Below are positions 1-6,731 of a DNA stretch of 64,000 bases, piece by piece. Source of the DNA: a virus. Each line of letters opens with the position of its first letter. Positions within the stretch are counted from its first letter, which is position 1. A model generated the notes under the pieces. That model searched no databases. It worked only from the letters and a program-made list of their open reading frames with translations, and was not told where the DNA came from. The position numbers and the translations under genes are program-made. The DNA lies in IMG/VR virus record IMGVR_UViG_3300009128_001768, positions 1-64,000 of that record; one strand, given 5' to 3'.

Positions 1-665
1 CAATGTGATTTTCCAACACCGGTATTTGCAGTAACAACGCCAATTTCTCCTCTTCCCAAGCCGCCGTTCAATATATCTTTCGAGTCTAGCTCATAAATCC
101 CTGTTGGGCAAACACATCGATTAATCTTTTGAAATCTAGCTTCCATATCTTCAAAAAAATCATGACCTACAGTGTTTGGAAGACCAATTGACACCGCATT
201 CTTCATTAGCGTAATTACGCTCTCGAACTCACCTGTAGAAATCAAATTAACCGACTCTTCAAGAGCCTCTTTAAACGCTTGCCTTTTACAAAAGTCAAGA
301 GACTTTTCTTTAACATATGCAAGATCATTTGGGTTGGGATTTTCCTTCATTCTCACAAGGTAAGAAACAATTTGATCCCGTAGCAAGACATCACCTTCCT
401 CATTCAGCGCATCTTTGATAATGCTTATAAGAAGGAGCTGCGTCGGAAAACATCTGTACTCTGAAAAATACGCAAAGTACTTCTCACAAAGGTACTCAAG
501 GTACCTGAGCTCAAAAAAATCTGGTCGCATAATCTCGACCATCTGTACTGCCCATTGTTTGTCTGATAGTAGCCCTTGCAAAATTTTCTCTTGAAAATTC
601 TTGTTGTATTGGGAGAATTGACCCGGTTGGACCGAGTCAAGCAATGCAAAAGCTGGTGATGTCAT
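1..665 (-). CDS. Replicative DNA helicase, gp41/DnaB type (partial, runs off the left edge)
   Basis: About 221 N-terminal residues are present; the rest lies outside the window. The first 190 residues look like the all-helical N-terminal domain of DnaB/gp41 helicases. A linker then leads to GLGRGEIGVV and a Walker A motif (TANTGVGKSH, ending at about residue 220), which is where the RecA-fold motor begins. In T4 the gp41 hexamer unwinds the fork and recruits the primase. The ATG at 665 is preceded by AGGA at good spacing, and that ribosome site overlaps the stop of the upstream exonuclease gene, so the two are co-translated. The conserved phrase NGGLGRGE just before the P-loop is typical of phage gp41 and RecA/DnaB-type ATPases. 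The motor domain is cut off, so an F4-helicase/KaiC-like ATPase cannot be formally excluded, but the neighbours UvsX, exonuclease and gp32 favour the helicase. Confidence 0.8.
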   Translation of the reverse strand, partial: MTSPAFALLDSVQPGQFSQYNKNFQEKILQGLLSDKQWAVQMVEIMRPDFFELRYLEYLCEKYFAYFSEYRCFPTQLLLISIIKDALNEEGDVLLRDQIVSYLVRMKENPNPNDLAYVKEKSLDFCKRQAFKEALEESVNLISTGEFESVITLMKNAVSIGLPNTVGHDFFEDMEARFQKINRCVCPTGIYELDSKDILNGGLGRGEIGVVTANTGVGKSH

Positions 666-674
666 AATTTTTTC

Positions 675-1625
675 CTAATTTAATGCTTTAAAAGTCATAA
701 AAAGTCTATCTGTATCGAAATTTTTTATACACAGCTGAATTAAGCAACGCATGAAACCCAATTTGTCCCTTTTCCCAGCTTGCATCGAAATAATGTCGTC
801 TATTTTTTGAACTTGAGTGCCGGAGAGGTTTCCGCTTCCGAGGTACATGAGTTTCCAATTTTTTTTGACAATTTCTTGATCAGACACGATATTATCATAA
901 AGCTTTAACCTCTTTTGTTCCCGCCGTTCTCGACATAAGCTAAGTATAACTTCAACACTCACAAATGAAGAAGATTTAAGCTCGGGAAAGCGCTTTGCCA
1001 TGGCTTTAAACCCAGCGCCACGTACACCTTTTAACCCATCTGAGCCGTCACCAATAAAACAACGAGCAACACAAAAATTTTCAGGATGAATACCAAATTT
1101 CTCTAAAATTACACGTGGGTCGAGCTCTGCTTTTTGACCAGGGGACCATTGTTTTACTCTGGGTGAGATCAATTGATAAAGGTCTTTATCTGTCGATACG
1201 ATTACACATTTTTCATTTTTAAAATTAACATTCACTAACCTTGCGATTATATCATCTGCTTCGCAATCGGAAACGTAAAATTGCGAAACAGGAGTATGTC
1301 GTAAGATTTTAACAAGCTTTGAAAGTTGCTCATTTCGATTTGAAACAGTGTCTGGAATATCTTCAGAATAGAACCTGTTTAATTTTTCCGGACGGCGGCC
1401 CGCTTTATAATTGGGATCGATCGCCCTGCGGCGGGGGGAGCCGCCGCCTTCCCAAACAACAATAACACGGGTTGGGTTATACCTCTCAAGCAAAAGCTGC
1501 AGGCCTTTCAAAAAACCCACAATACCCCCAACTGGATCCCCGTTTTCGCTTAGCGAAGGATTTGCTACAAAGTGTCTAAAAAAACAATTTAACCCATCGA
1601 CTATTAGTATAGGTCTATCATACAT
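675..1625 (-). CDS. 5'-3' exonuclease / flap endonuclease (FEN, T4 RNase H-like)
   Basis: A 316-residue protein with the full FEN/5'-nuclease signature: ILIVDGLN with Asp10, VVWEGGG followed by the basic helical-arch segment around residues 63-77 (RRR, Asn-Tyr-Lys), CEADDII (121-127), STDKDLYQL (144-152) and GDGSDGLKGVRGAG (192-205), which holds the last metal-binding Asp residues and a helix-hairpin-helix. It should remove RNA primers and 5' flaps on the lagging strand and may also act in recombination. In bacterial Pol I this activity is the N-terminal domain; here it is a free-standing gene, as are the polymerase and proofreading domains elsewhere in this window. It overlaps the end of uvsX by 8 nt and is followed after 9 nt by the helicase, so the three form a tight operon. 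Confidence 0.92.
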   Translation of the reverse strand: MYDRPILIVDGLNCFFRHFVANPSLSENGDPVGGIVGFLKGLQLLLERYNPTRVIVVWEGGGSPRRRAIDPNYKAGRRPEKLNRFYSEDIPDTVSNRNEQLSKLVKILRHTPVSQFYVSDCEADDIIARLVNVNFKNEKCVIVSTDKDLYQLISPRVKQWSPGQKAELDPRVILEKFGIHPENFCVARCFIGDGSDGLKGVRGAGFKAMAKRFPELKSSSFVSVEVILSLCRERREQKRLKLYDNIVSDQEIVKKNWKLMYLGSGNLSGTQVQKIDDIISMQAGKRDKLGFMRCLIQLCIKNFDTDRLFMTFKALN

Positions 1626-2808
1626 CTAAATCTGGCATGTCTTCAAGGTTTAGCTCCATCACGGCAGAGCGAACCTCTTCATACGATTCAGTGTCTAGCT
1701 CGGCAGCATTGGGGTCTTCTAGTTTTCGAATCATACAAAGCTCAAGCAAAGCATCAATATACTTTCGATATTGCGGGTCTTTCCACACATCATTGAAATC
1801 CGCTTTATAAAACTTCTTTTCCACCAAAATTTCCCCGGTGGAAACGTCTGCGACTGTGAGGTTTTTCCAAGCGGATGTCCCCTTAATACAAATTTCATTT
1901 CCGTCTACAATACCTGCCCCGAATTTTCGTAATTCATCAAAAACTTGCTCATGTTCTTGAATTCCTTTCCCAAAATGAATCTCGAAATTACAAGTACGAA
2001 ATGGAGCAGCGACTTTATTCTTGATTGTCTTTGCAGAAACGTGAATCCCGACAACTTCTTTATTCTTGTTTTCAATCTTTTGGCCGGCACCAAGCTTAAT
2101 ACGTACGGAGGAATGAAATGGAATCGCTTTTCCTCCCGGCGTAACTGTTGGATCACCATACATCACACCGATCTTAGTTCGAATCTGATTTAGAATAACA
2201 AACAAAACATTTTGATTACCGATTACACCTGTAATTTTTCGCATCCCTTTAGAAATAGCTCTTGCCTGCAGGCCAATCGAGTTTTGGTCATAATCTCCTA
2301 CCAATTCAGCCTTTGGTGACGAAGCAGCGACTGAATCCCAGACGATCGTAATCGGAACATCCTTATCCATCGCCTTTGCTTTCATAATTGTAGCCTCTGC
2401 AATCGATAATACTTCTTCAGTACAGTGAGTGTCAACATACACAAAACGCTTAGTGATATCAACACCCAGAAGACTGAGATTTTCTACAGAAGTAGCATTT
2501 TCTGTGTCGATATAAACAACAATTCCACCCATCTCTTGGGTGGAACGAGCAATCTGAATTGCAATATGAGACTTGCCAATCGAGGGCGGTCCAAATATTT
2601 CCACAATTCGACCCTCTGGTAATCCACCATTGGGTCTATTAGAGATAATATAATCTAATTGTTTAGAACCTGTACCGATCCAGCGTTTCACGTGTGTAGG
2701 AGATTCATCTTGTGATAAATTGTATGCAACACGAGAGCCGTGCTCCTTATTTAAAGACTTAATCAAGTCACTGGTGAAATCAACTTCTTCTTTTTTCTTT
2801 CTTGCCAT
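1618..2808 (-). CDS. uvsX: RecA/UvsX-family recombinase
   Basis: A 396-residue strand-exchange ATPase. Visible motifs are GGLPEGRIVEIFGPPSIGKS with Walker A at 73-80, YIDTENA with the catalytic Glu near 103, Walker B TIVWDS at about 154-159, the ILNQIRTKIG segment at about 205-214 (the RecA motif that senses nucleotide and contacts DNA), and TPGGKAIPFHSSVRI, the DNA-binding region close to RecA loop L2. The N-terminus is short and lysine rich (ARKKKEE), and the C-terminus is acidic (ends near DMPDLDV), as in many RecA proteins. The core looks closer to bacterial RecA and marine-phage RecA than to T4 UvsX. It probably loads on gp32-covered ssDNA for recombination-dependent replication. GGGG lies upstream of the ATG. 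It is the first gene after the gp32 terminator and has its own sigma70-like promoter. Confidence 0.93.
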   Translation of the reverse strand: MARKKKEEVDFTSDLIKSLNKEHGSRVAYNLSQDESPTHVKRWIGTGSKQLDYIISNRPNGGLPEGRIVEIFGPPSIGKSHIAIQIARSTQEMGGIVVYIDTENATSVENLSLLGVDITKRFVYVDTHCTEEVLSIAEATIMKAKAMDKDVPITIVWDSVAASSPKAELVGDYDQNSIGLQARAISKGMRKITGVIGNQNVLFVILNQIRTKIGVMYGDPTVTPGGKAIPFHSSVRIKLGAGQKIENKNKEVVGIHVSAKTIKNKVAAPFRTCNFEIHFGKGIQEHEQVFDELRKFGAGIVDGNEICIKGTSAWKNLTVADVSTGEILVEKKFYKADFNDVWKDPQYRKYIDALLELCMIRKLEDPNAAELDTESYEEVRSAVMELNLEDMPDLDV

Positions 2809-2826
2809 TTAGATCCCCGTGAAAAG

Positions 2827-2855
2827 ATTATAAAATCAATCCAATAATTTTTCAA
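2827..2855 (-). promoter_or_regulatory. Sigma70-like promoter for the uvsX - FEN - helicase operon
   Basis: Read on the minus strand, TTGAAA (2855-2850) and TATAAT (2832-2827) are separated by exactly 17 bases, an almost ideal host housekeeping promoter. It sits about 20 bases before the uvsX start codon. The -35 box overlaps the T-tract of the gp32 terminator, so termination and new initiation are placed back to back. Not tested experimentally. Confidence 0.6.
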
Positions 2856-2885
2856 AAAAATGGGGACGAATTGCTTCGTCCCCAT
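2854..2885 (-). terminator. Rho-independent terminator after gp32
   Basis: On the minus strand an 11-bp perfect stem (ATGGGGACGAA / TTCGTCCCCAT) closes a GCAA (GNRA-type) tetraloop and is followed by at least six T. It lies 27 bases after the gp32 stop codon and should end the polA-to-gp32 transcription unit. Confidence 0.88.
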
Positions 2886-2911
2886 GAAAAATAGTACTTT
2901 CGTCCTATAAA

Positions 2912-3706
2912 TCAAAAATCATCTTCTTCCAAATCAGCAAACGCATCGTCCAAACTCTTAAACTTCGATGCAACCTGATCACTTGAACCGCTCTTGCTCT
3001 GATTATTGTCAAACCCGCGAGATGTACCTGTCGACTCGGCTGCTTCAGTGTCGCCCTCATTTAGCCAATCGTTGACAATCTTAGAAAGCGCATCATAAGA
3101 CTTTGCTTCGTAAAGCTCATCAAGATTAGGGAGCGCTTCCGTCCATTCCTTCATCTGCTTTGCAGATGAAGCCAGCTTAGATTGCTTTCCACGGGGACGA
3201 ACTTCAGTCGTGGCATAAAGCCGACCGGGTTGCTTTGTACAAACGACCTTCACATCACGACCGTCTACTGGGTCCGTAATATCGCCATAGTCTTCATCGA
3301 GCATAACATTTAGCAATGACTGGTACACAGTCTTTCCAAATGCCCACAGACGAACGCCACGATCTTCTTCTCCTCGAACAATCACAGGAGCGTAGTACCG
3401 AGGCTTGGGATAAAGCTTCTTGCAAAGCTCATAAGACTCTTTCGTACCTTCATCGCGCAACGTTGTGATAAGCTCTTGAATCGGGTCGGGGTTTCCGAAT
3501 TGATAGGGAGCCAACAGACCCGGATTATTTCCGATGTTATAATAGAACCATCGTTCAGAAAAGGGAAGACCGTCTTCGTTGTCAAACGCCAACATACGAA
3601 CGATCGCTTCTTCTCCCTCTTGAGGTCGCCACATCGTATTGCGACGAGAATTATTGCCAGAAAGCTGGCCTAGCTTCTTGCGAAGCGCTTCAAAATCAAT
3701 TGCCAT
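2912..3706 (-). CDS. 32: Single-stranded DNA-binding protein, gp32-like
   Basis: A 264-residue protein. The start MAIDFEALRKKLGQ is chosen because GGAG stands 9 bases before this ATG; a TTG five codons upstream gives a longer but less likely product. The basic N-terminus (KK, RR) resembles the cooperative-binding domain of gp32. The core holds aromatic and basic patches such as MWRPQEGEE and YPKPRYYAPV, and the C-terminus is Ser/Asp/Glu rich, ending ADLEEDDF, the acidic tail that recruits replication partners in T4. Unlike T4 gp32 it shows no His/Cys cluster for zinc: the only cysteines visible are isolated. It should coat ssDNA for PolA, UvsX and the gp46/47 nuclease. It is followed by its own strong terminator, which fits the high expression expected of an SSB. 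Confidence 0.87.
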   Translation of the reverse strand: MAIDFEALRKKLGQLSGNNSRRNTMWRPQEGEEAIVRMLAFDNEDGLPFSERWFYYNIGNNPGLLAPYQFGNPDPIQELITTLRDEGTKESYELCKKLYPKPRYYAPVIVRGEEDRGVRLWAFGKTVYQSLLNVMLDEDYGDITDPVDGRDVKVVCTKQPGRLYATTEVRPRGKQSKLASSAKQMKEWTEALPNLDELYEAKSYDALSKIVNDWLNEGDTEAAESTGTSRGFDNNQSKSGSSDQVASKFKSLDDAFADLEEDDF

Positions 3707-3756
3707 TTTTTTAATCTCCAATTTTTAATATGCAATATTCAAATTCCCACTACGGG

Positions 3757-3770
3757 TGTCCCTAAGGACA
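3757..3770 (-). promoter_or_regulatory. Small hairpin in the gp32 leader
   Basis: TGTCC and GGACA form a 5-bp stem with a 4-base loop in the AT-rich 100-base gap before gp32. T4 gp32 represses its own translation through a structured leader; this hairpin is in the right place for something similar. The match is short, so the assignment is weak. No convincing -35/-10 pair was seen in the gap. Confidence 0.2.
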
Positions 3771-3806
3771 AGTAAAACTTAATAAACAAACTGTTAATGT
3801 TCAAAT

Positions 3807-4100
3807 TTAATTCTTATTTTTTTTAGGCTTCGTATACGGTGCTGCGCCACCGAAACCGCTAGCATTTGCTTTCCACGCGGGTTTTCTTTTCTTCCGACGA
3901 CGACCTGTCGCTGGATATGATGGTCCAACACCAAGTGGCATTGCGGGACCAGGAACGCCTCCAGCAGAGGCTTCATCATGATGTCCTTCATCGTCGTCGT
4001 CATCTCGACCATCAATGAAATCAGGCTCACCAAGAATTTCAGCATCTTCTAGAAGAAACCTAATCAGGGTTCGCAGTCTTTCTTTTTGTTCATTAGCCAT
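3807..4100 (-). CDS. Small unknown protein with N-terminal Leu/Arg helix and basic tail
   Basis: A 97-residue protein of unknown function. It starts with an amphipathic helix (KERLRTLIRFLLEDAE), then a very acidic stretch (D-D-D-D-D-E-G-H-H-D-E), a Gly/Pro linker, and a strongly basic C-terminus (RRRKKRKP, then KPKKNKN). The acid-then-base layout and the N-terminal helix resemble small prohead-core or DNA-associated proteins. The same LRxxIRxxLLE helix begins the 160-aa protein at 5008-5490 and is related to the start of the protein at 35200-35631. It lies between the 3'-5' exonuclease (14-base gap) and gp32. It could equally be an internal head protein or a replication accessory protein. Confidence 0.7.
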   Translation of the reverse strand: MANEQKERLRTLIRFLLEDAEILGEPDFIDGRDDDDDEGHHDEASAGGVPGPAMPLGVGPSYPATGRRRKKRKPAWKANASGFGGAAPYTKPKKNKN

Positions 4101-4114
4101 TAACCTTAATTATC

Positions 4115-4954
4115 TCAAGAAAAACGTAGTTGTGGTTCTACCTCAAAAAATTGTGGTTCTACTTTCTTTAGATTCTGCTGCAACCACTCGCACTCATTTT
4201 CAGCGGCATTTTGGGATGGTGTAGACTTCCACCAACATACTAAGTCAGGATTCCAGCGATATCGACGTGCTTTAAGCAGCGGATTTTCATCCCGTTGAGA
4301 ACCCACAGCAAACACATGATAATCAGACTCAACGGCGGCTGAAAGAAGTTCTTGCATCCTCCCAGCAGACCTTAACAAGTGTAATGTCGCGTCGATGTCG
4401 GCAATCGCATTATGGGAATCATAAAAAAACCCATGCCAAGCGCAGAGGACCTCCAGAGCCTTAGACGGTCGACAGACATTGTTCCAATTGACTTGTGACA
4501 GAGAGCAACACCAGATGGCATCTGGAGGAGGCTGATAGCCGTTCCTCTTAAGGTTCTTATCTATCCACTCACGATCAAAGCTAGCGTTATGCGCAATGAT
4601 AAATTGGCAAGAATTCAGAATTTTTGAGACTTTCTTCCAGTCAATCTCATGACCAGCAAGATCTTCATCAGAAAAACCAGTAATATCGCGAATTTCTTCG
4701 GGAAGAGGAAAACTCGGTTGCTGAAGAAACTCAATACATTTCTTAATGCCAGATATTTCACCTGTTTCAGGGTTCACAAAAAAAGGTCGTACAGCAATCT
4801 GGATTATTTCATTTTTATCCGAATTTAAGCCTGTCGTTTCTACGTCCAGAACGACTGCTGGGACATCTCCCTTGATCGGACCACGATCTGGTGGTTCAAG
4901 GCCCTTTAACCTGGTTAATACAACTAAATTATCACTGTTCTCAAGGTGTTTCAT
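4115..4954 (-). CDS. 3'-5' exonuclease, DnaQ/DEDDh family (proofreading subunit)
   Basis: A 279-residue DEDDh exonuclease: Exo I LDVETTGL (Asp37, Glu39), Exo II IIAHNASFDREW (about 119-130) and Exo III SHNAIADIDAT (His181, Asp186). All catalytic residues are present. After the nuclease domain there is an 80-residue extension with RYRWNPDLVCWWK, a Trp/Tyr/Arg-rich module that I recall from other phage and plasmid DnaQ-like proteins. The polymerase core at 5487-6689 has no exonuclease domain, so this protein most likely supplies proofreading in trans. Rhodothermus phage RM378 is a remembered precedent with polymerase and 3'-5' exonuclease on separate genes. The gap before the gene (4955-5007) is AT-rich with no clear promoter. 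Confidence 0.9.
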   Translation of the reverse strand: MKHLENSDNLVVLTRLKGLEPPDRGPIKGDVPAVVLDVETTGLNSDKNEIIQIAVRPFFVNPETGEISGIKKCIEFLQQPSFPLPEEIRDITGFSDEDLAGHEIDWKKVSKILNSCQFIIAHNASFDREWIDKNLKRNGYQPPPDAIWCCSLSQVNWNNVCRPSKALEVLCAWHGFFYDSHNAIADIDATLHLLRSAGRMQELLSAAVESDYHVFAVGSQRDENPLLKARRYRWNPDLVCWWKSTPSQNAAENECEWLQQNLKKVEPQFFEVEPQLRFS

Positions 4955-5007
4955 TACTTTTCCTAACTAAAAATATTAGTATTTTAGGAAATAATGTACA
5001 GGGTTAT

Positions 5008-5490
5008 TTACCGTGATTCCCAGCTCTTGGTTTTCGATAAATAAACCACAAGTCCGATTCCAGACAGTACCTTTATTTGGATTACCTCTTCAGGGACTAT
5101 CATTCTAGACTTCACAGCCCCAACAAGCGAATAATTCAAAAATTTCGCGGCTGTTCCAAGCTTCAATTCACCTTGGGCAACCTGAATACCTTTTAAGTCA
5201 TTTTTTGACTTAATTAACTTGGTGGCACCGAAAGCGCGCTGCATTGCTTCTGTCCCTGAAATCGCTTGCTTTATAATGCCTGACAAACCGTCGAAGTTAC
5301 CACGCTCTGAGCTGGTGACTTTAAGGTTTTTCATCAATTTCTTTGGATCACTTTCTGCCAATGCACCGGCTTCCATTGTAAGCTTACTCGGCCGGCCTCG
5401 AGCTCCAGAAACTACAACGTCACCCTTGGTATATTCTCTTTCTTCTAACAGAATCTTACGAATATGCTGTCGTAATTTTTCTTCGTTCAT
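5008..5490 (-). CDS. Unknown 160-aa protein with N-terminal Leu/Arg helix
   Basis: Not recognised. It begins MNEEKLRQHIRKILLEERE, an amphipathic helix much like that of the 97-aa protein at 3807-4100. The middle is rich in Lys and Ala (PKKLMKNLKV, AFGATKLIKS), and the C-terminal third is hydrophobic/beta-like (IQIKVLSGIGLVVYLSK). There are no cysteines and no obvious catalytic motif. Its ATG overlaps the polA stop as ATGA, so translation is coupled to the polymerase and it sits between polymerase and proofreading exonuclease. It could be a polymerase accessory factor, or a packaged protein using the N-terminal helix as a capsid-targeting signal. Confidence 0.75.
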   Translation of the reverse strand: MNEEKLRQHIRKILLEEREYTKGDVVVSGARGRPSKLTMEAGALAESDPKKLMKNLKVTSSERGNFDGLSGIIKQAISGTEAMQRAFGATKLIKSKNDLKGIQVAQGELKLGTAAKFLNYSLVGAVKSRMIVPEEVIQIKVLSGIGLVVYLSKTKSWESR

Positions 5491-6689
5491 TTTAACCTCG
5501 TAAGTTTGAGGGGAAAGTGACCCATCTTCTCATCAGAAAATCCTTTAGCGACTATGTCTTGCAACTTGTCTTCCTGTCCGTTTGGCACATCCATAATTAG
5601 GGCATCATGAATAATAAAGACCGGCCTACACGAAGGAATATTTTCGACAATCTGGCAAAAACCCGCTAGAGCGACGTCAACAGCTGTTGATTGTAGAAAA
5701 TTATTGACTAAAATATTGCGACGAGTGTCGGTGACTTCGATAGGTCGACCATAAAAATTGGTAATATACCCGGATTGTGCTTGGTCATTCAACATTTTGA
5801 ATATCTCTTTTAAGCCAAAAAACGACTCGACCCTCTTGACCAGCATGTCAGCAGAAAATGTGCTTCCGTCTTTCTGCAAAACTGACCTCAACTTAGAGGT
5901 GCCTGCGCCGTAAAGCGAACACAGCACAGCTAGCTTCGCAGTGTCTCGCTGAATTTGAATATTAGATTTCTCTATAAAGAATTGGTATAGATCTGTTGGA
6001 CTCTTTTCCCCCGGTAGCAACTTCTCCCCAGCAGTGATATTAAACGCGACTCTTGGCTCTAGTGATGTAAAGTCGACTTCAAATAAAGACCCACCATCAA
6101 ACCTGCTTCTTAAAACTTCACGATATTCTTTTTTTAGAGTTAAAATTTGCGGACCAGTTTTAATTGTAAGACGTCCTGTTTTAGTAGAAACTCTGCTATA
6201 TTGTGGCGGTTCAATTATGGCGTTTTTGCTAGCTTTCAAAAAGCTAGTCAAAGCAGCAGAGGTAGTCATTTCCAGTTCGTGCTTAGCTTTGTCCATGTCG
6301 AGCTGACATGAGTATAGTTTATTTAAAATTCTGTTCGTTTCAATAAAAAAATTAGAATATTCATTATTCGCTATATTTTCTTCTGCGGCTGAAAGGGCAT
6401 TGATGAAGTTTTTAAACCTCTCCATAAATTTCCTTTTTGGCAATATATGAGCCCACGGAACACCCTTGTCGATCCCGCATGTTCGCATTGCTTGAATAAA
6501 TTCTGCTGGTATCAATTCTGGTAAAGTGATATCAAAAAGCTGGAACAGAGGCTCAGACGCATTGATTCTATCACCACAGCCATAAGTGAATGTTGCCGGA
6601 TATTCATCGGTGACCCAACATGCTTGGCCATCTTCAAGTAATAAGCTCTGTCCTGTTCCTATAGCATCTTTACAAACAAAAATAGACAT
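5487..6689 (-). CDS. DNA polymerase, family A, polymerase domain only
   Basis: About 400 residues, equivalent to the palm, fingers and thumb of Pol I without any nuclease domain. Seen in order: the VSTKTGRLT template-binding segment, motif A FEVDFTSLEPRVAFN (Asp about 206), motif B RDTAKLAVLCSLYGAG (Arg248, Lys252, Tyr260), the NNFLQSTAVD helix, and motif C IIHDALIMDVP. In motif C the usual HDE is HDA, so the catalytic Asp is kept but the adjacent Glu is lost. The ATG at 6689 has no clear ribosome site; a TTG at 6725 would add 12 residues, so the start is uncertain. The 5'-3' and 3'-5' exonucleases are encoded nearby as separate genes. It follows the baseplate hub gene with almost no gap and no visible terminator. 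Confidence 0.9.
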   Translation of the reverse strand: MSIFVCKDAIGTGQSLLLEDGQACWVTDEYPATFTYGCGDRINASEPLFQLFDITLPELIPAEFIQAMRTCGIDKGVPWAHILPKRKFMERFKNFINALSAAEENIANNEYSNFFIETNRILNKLYSCQLDMDKAKHELEMTTSAALTSFLKASKNAIIEPPQYSRVSTKTGRLTIKTGPQILTLKKEYREVLRSRFDGGSLFEVDFTSLEPRVAFNITAGEKLLPGEKSPTDLYQFFIEKSNIQIQRDTAKLAVLCSLYGAGTSKLRSVLQKDGSTFSADMLVKRVESFFGLKEIFKMLNDQAQSGYITNFYGRPIEVTDTRRNILVNNFLQSTAVDVALAGFCQIVENIPSCRPVFIIHDALIMDVPNGQEDKLQDIVAKGFSDEKMGHFPLKLTRLK

Positions 6690-6731
6690 TAGAGCAAAAT
6701 TAGAGCACACAAGTAGTATGTTCAAGAATTA

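Noticed and set aside
425-649. 74-codon minus-strand open frame inside the helicase region
   Set aside because: It is an alternate frame of the partial helicase gene, whose own frame has a good start (ATG 665) and a Walker A motif.
6690-6725. TTG start adding 12 residues to PolA
   Set aside because: Neither start has a convincing ribosome site. The ATG is preferred by default, but the longer form cannot be excluded.
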